Shown here: positions 5,892 to 7,724 of the stretch, piece by piece
Position numbering within the stretch: the first letter of the stretch is position 1
Layout of the letters: the number at the start of each line of letters is the position of its first letter
DNA from: DASPXY01 sp038227745
Lineage (GTDB): Bacteria; Planctomycetota; Planctomycetia; Gemmatales; Gemmataceae
DNA length: 7,724 nt
Reading direction: 5' to 3'
Assembly (NCBI GenBank): GCA_038227745.1
Contig: JBBRPS010000495.1
Span: 1-7,724, forward strand
Notes under the pieces: model-generated
Databases searched by the model: none
Told to the model about the DNA's origin: nothing
Seen by the model: the letters and a program-made list of their open reading frames with translations, nothing else
Translations under genes and position numbers: made by a program

Positions 5892-5920
5892 ACCGTATTC
5901 CGCCACGGCGCGACGGTCAA
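5892..5920 (-). promoter_or_regulatory. Candidate promoter of the rpsL-rpsG transcript
   Basis: On the minus strand TTGACC (5920-5915) and TACGGT (5897-5892) are 17 nt apart. The -35 matches 5 of 6 consensus bases and the -10 only 3 of 6. The spacing and location before rpsL are right. It would give a leader of about 108 nt. Confidence 0.4.
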
Positions 5921-5987
5921 GGGCAAAGCGGAAAAGTGGCGCGGGCCGCGGCCGGAGACACCACCTCCGCGGGCTTCCCGGCACACC

Positions 5988-6015
5988 TTGCAGACCCAAC
6001 GCCCTTCCGTAGAAT
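5988..6015 (+). promoter_or_regulatory. Candidate promoter of the 140-residue gene
   Basis: TTGCAG (5988-5993) and TAGAAT (6010-6015) are 16 nt apart, with the -10 matching 5 of 6 consensus bases and the -35 matching 3. The predicted leader to the ATG at 6063 is about 40 nt. It is arranged back to back with the rpsL promoter candidate. Confidence 0.45.
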
Positions 6016-6051
6016 GGGCCGCGACGTCAATGGCGCACCCGGCCCCTGAGC

Positions 6052-6056
6052 GGAGG
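6052..6056 (+). promoter_or_regulatory. Ribosome-binding site deciding the 6063 start
   Basis: GGAGG lies 6 nt before the ATG at 6063. The in-frame ATG at 5826 would extend the protein by 79 residues of low-complexity Pro/Arg-rich sequence across the divergent promoter region, and it has no comparable site. Confidence 0.75.
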
Positions 6057-6062
6057 TCTCCG

Positions 6063-6485
6063 ATGGCAAAGAACGCGGACGAGCAGGGCGAGAGCGTGAT
6101 GGGTTATTTCCGTCCCATCCTGAGGGAGAACCCGAAACTCCTCGAGGAGCGGAGCAACGCCGAGTTGTACCAGCGCTGGCTCCACGACCACCCCAACGAG
6201 ACGACGATCCCCGAGCGGGTCAGAAATGGGCTCTCGAACTTGAAAAGCCTGATGCGCCGGGGATTGGAGACGCGCAAGGACGGCGAGCAGGCCGGCGCGG
6301 CGAACGCCGGTGCGGCCCCCGCGGCGCGGCCCGCGCAGAAGACCGGCGCTGGTTTCGCGGTCCTGGAAGAGCAGATTGACGACTGCCTCGGGTTCGCGAA
6401 GCATCTGGACCGCGAGGGATTGGAGGACGTGATCCGGCTGCTCCGCGAGGCGCGCAACGGCCTGGTCCGCAAGATCCACCAGTGA
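6063..6485 (+). CDS. Two-module helical protein of unknown function
   Basis: This 140-residue cytoplasmic protein is not one I can name. Residues 12-67 form a compact, probably helical module with conserved-looking features: GYFR (14-17), ENPKLL (22-27), ELYQRWLHDHP (34-44) and NGLSNLKSLMRR (55-66). An Ala/Pro-rich linker follows at about 75-97, which looks flexible. Residues 98-138 form a second module, an amphipathic helical hairpin rich in Leu, Arg and acidic residues that could mediate dimerisation. The basic, aromatic first module would suit nucleic-acid binding, but no helix-turn-helix is clear, so this is speculative. It is divergent from rpsL and ends 99 nt before the ABC transporter ATPase gene. 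No convincing terminator lies in that gap; the only structure is a short palindrome, GGCTGCAGCC. Read-through into the ABC genes is therefore possible. Confidence 0.75.
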   Translation: MAKNADEQGESVMGYFRPILRENPKLLEERSNAELYQRWLHDHPNETTIPERVRNGLSNLKSLMRRGLETRKDGEQAGAANAGAAPAARPAQKTGAGFAVLEEQIDDCLGFAKHLDREGLEDVIRLLREARNGLVRKIHQ

Positions 6486-6584
6486 GACCGGCCGGGCTGC
6501 AGCCGCCGCCGACGTTTCTTTTCCTCCTCTGCGAGGCGCGCGTCGTTTTCCCGACCTCCAGCCACGTGGGATTGCCGCCGACTG

Positions 6585-7457
6585 ATGTTACTCCGCACCG
6601 AGCAGCTCACCAAGGACTACGGCCGCGTCCGCGCCCTCGACGGGCTGGACCTCACCGTCGCGCCCGGCGAGATCTTCGGCCTGCTCGGCCCCAACGGCTC
6701 GGGCAAATCGACCGCCCTGCGCCTCCTCCTCGGCTTCCTCCGACCGACCGCCGGCGGCGCCTGGATCGGCGGCCACGACTGCTGGCGGGACAGCGTCGCC
6801 GCCCGCCGCCAGGTCGCCTACCTCCCCGGCGAGCTGCGCCTCTACGAGAACATGACCGGCCGCCAGCTCGTCCGCTTCCTGTGCGGCCTGCGCGGCGCGA
6901 CCGAGGGCGCCGATGTCGATCGCCTCGCCCGCAGCCTCGACATCGACCTGTCGCGACCCATCGTCCAGCTTTCCTCCGGCATGAAGCGCAAGGTTGCCCT
7001 CCTCCAGGTGCTCGTGCCGCAGGCCCCCCTGCTCATCCTCGACGAGCCGACCAACACCCTTGACCCGACCATGCGCGACGTGTTGCTGGCCCAGCTGCGG
7101 TGTGCGCGCGACCGAGGGCAGGCCGTCCTGTTCTCGTCGCACGTCCTGCCCGAGGTCGAACAGGTCTGCGACCGGGTCGGCATCCTGCAGCGCGGCCGGC
7201 TCGTCCACCTCCAGACGCTGGCCGAGCTGCGCGAGCGTCGCCTGGTCCGCGCCGAGTTCGCCGGCGTCGTCGAGGAGCTGCCCGAGCTGCCTGGCCTGGG
7301 CCGGCCGGTGCGGCAGGGGAACGCGCTGACCTTCCCGTACGACGGACCGCTGCCGCCGCTGCTGGGCTGGCTGGCGCGGCAGGACGTGCGCGACCTGAAG
7401 ATCGAGCCGCTCGGGCTCGGCCCCGTCTACCACCGTTACCACGGAGCCCCGGCATGA
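6585..7457 (+). CDS. ABC-2 type exporter, ATP-binding protein
   Basis: The 290-residue protein is the cytoplasmic ATPase subunit of an ABC transporter of the export (ABC-2) type. It shows Walker A GPNGSGKST (35-43), signature LSSGM (129-133), Walker B LLILDEP (149-155) and switch His186 in SSHVL. The Q-loop place reads YLPGELRLYENMT (79-91), without the usual Gln; PGE or PQ variants are found in this subgroup of bacitracin/drug and polymer exporters. After about residue 220 there is a variable C-terminal domain, as in many BcrA-like ATPases. The ATG at 6585 agrees with the normal family N-terminus, but only a weak GTGGGA lies 13 nt upstream. The stop overlaps the permease ATG (ATGA), indicating translational coupling. 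The substrate cannot be predicted. Confidence 0.93.
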   Translation: MLLRTEQLTKDYGRVRALDGLDLTVAPGEIFGLLGPNGSGKSTALRLLLGFLRPTAGGAWIGGHDCWRDSVAARRQVAYLPGELRLYENMTGRQLVRFLCGLRGATEGADVDRLARSLDIDLSRPIVQLSSGMKRKVALLQVLVPQAPLLILDEPTNTLDPTMRDVLLAQLRCARDRGQAVLFSSHVLPEVEQVCDRVGILQRGRLVHLQTLAELRERRLVRAEFAGVVEELPELPGLGRPVRQGNALTFPYDGPLPPLLGWLARQDVRDLKIEPLGLGPVYHRYHGAPA

Positions 7458-7724
7458 ACGCCCTGCTCGTCGGCAAGATCCTGCGCGACGCCCGCACCGG
7501 CCTGATCGTGATCGCCCTGCTGCTGGTGGCCTTCGAGTGCCTGTGGTGCAAGATCACGCAGCGCATCACCGGGCAGCTCGTGCCCTTCCTCGTCAGCCTG
7601 CAGGAGGGCAAGAAGGCGGTGCCGTTCGCCCCGCAGCAGACGCTCGCCGAGCTGGAGAAGAGGCTGTTCGAGGGGCCGGGGAAGATCGTGAAGACGCTGA
7701 TGGGCGGCGAGAGCATCAGCCTGG
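7454..7724 (+). CDS. ABC-2 type permease, N-terminal part (runs off window)
   Basis: An open frame begins at the ATG at 7454, overlapping the ATPase stop codon by 4 nt, and stays open to the window end (90 codons seen). Residues 16-31 form the first hydrophobic segment (GLIVIALLLVAFECLW), preceded by a short basic cytoplasmic N-terminus (K8, R11, R15). Residues 32-90 are hydrophilic with many Lys, Glu and Gln and would form a large extracytoplasmic loop, as in ABC-2 permeases of the NatB/YhaP type. It should pair with the preceding ATPase to form the exporter. The rest of the protein and the other membrane segments are outside the window. Confidence 0.82.
   Translation, partial: MNALLVGKILRDARTGLIVIALLLVAFECLWCKITQRITGQLVPFLVSLQEGKKAVPFAPQQTLAELEKRLFEGPGKIVKTLMGGESISL

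Noticed and set aside
5826..6062. N-terminal extension of the 140-residue protein starting at 5826
   Set aside because: The extension is Pro/Arg-rich and covers the promoter region, while a GGAGG site 6 nt before 6063 marks the real start.
1..7724. Toxin-antitoxin, CRISPR, phage-defence or mobile-element system
   Set aside because: No repeat-spacer array, transposase, integrase, nuclease or paired small toxin-like genes were seen; the genes are mostly housekeeping translation and transport.

Overview
The window reads as chromosomal DNA from a high-GC bacterium, most plausibly a planctomycete of the Gemmata type. This is an inference. It rests on the GC-rich coding sequence, the loose str operon without an adjacent tuf gene, two genes that look lineage-specific and that I cannot assign to a named family, and several long perfect palindromes in the gaps. 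No mobile element, CRISPR array, phage gene, tRNA or rRNA was seen.

The minus-strand block (1 to 5777, transcribed right to left) starts at a candidate promoter near 5892-5920. It runs rpsL (S12), a small zinc-ribbon protein of about 79 residues, rpsG (S7), a strong intrinsic terminator, then fusA (EF-G), a secreted or lipid-free exported SMP-30/gluconolactonase-type beta-propeller, and a membrane-anchored protein of unknown function. The gene order is that of a str operon with two departures: an extra gene sits between rpsL and rpsG, and fusA is cut off from rpsG by a perfect 16-bp terminator followed by a TATAAT box and a 23-bp hairpin.

The plus-strand block (5988 to 7724) starts divergently from rpsL. 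It holds a 140-residue two-module protein of unknown function, then an ABC-2 type exporter pair: an ATPase whose stop codon overlaps the ATG of a permease gene that runs off the window end.

Gaps: 1-219 holds a 20-bp-arm hairpin and a copy of half of another palindrome; 985-1092 holds a 24-bp-arm palindrome; 2083-2236 holds a 35-nt GC palindrome and a weak promoter candidate; 4343-4517 holds the fusA control region; 5778-6062 holds the divergent promoters. I did not find a clearly new multi-gene system. The best leads are the zinc-ribbon gene inside the str operon, Arg at S12 position 88 (a streptomycin-resistance position), the non-canonical EF-G residues, and two hairpins with different arms but the same 13-nt core.
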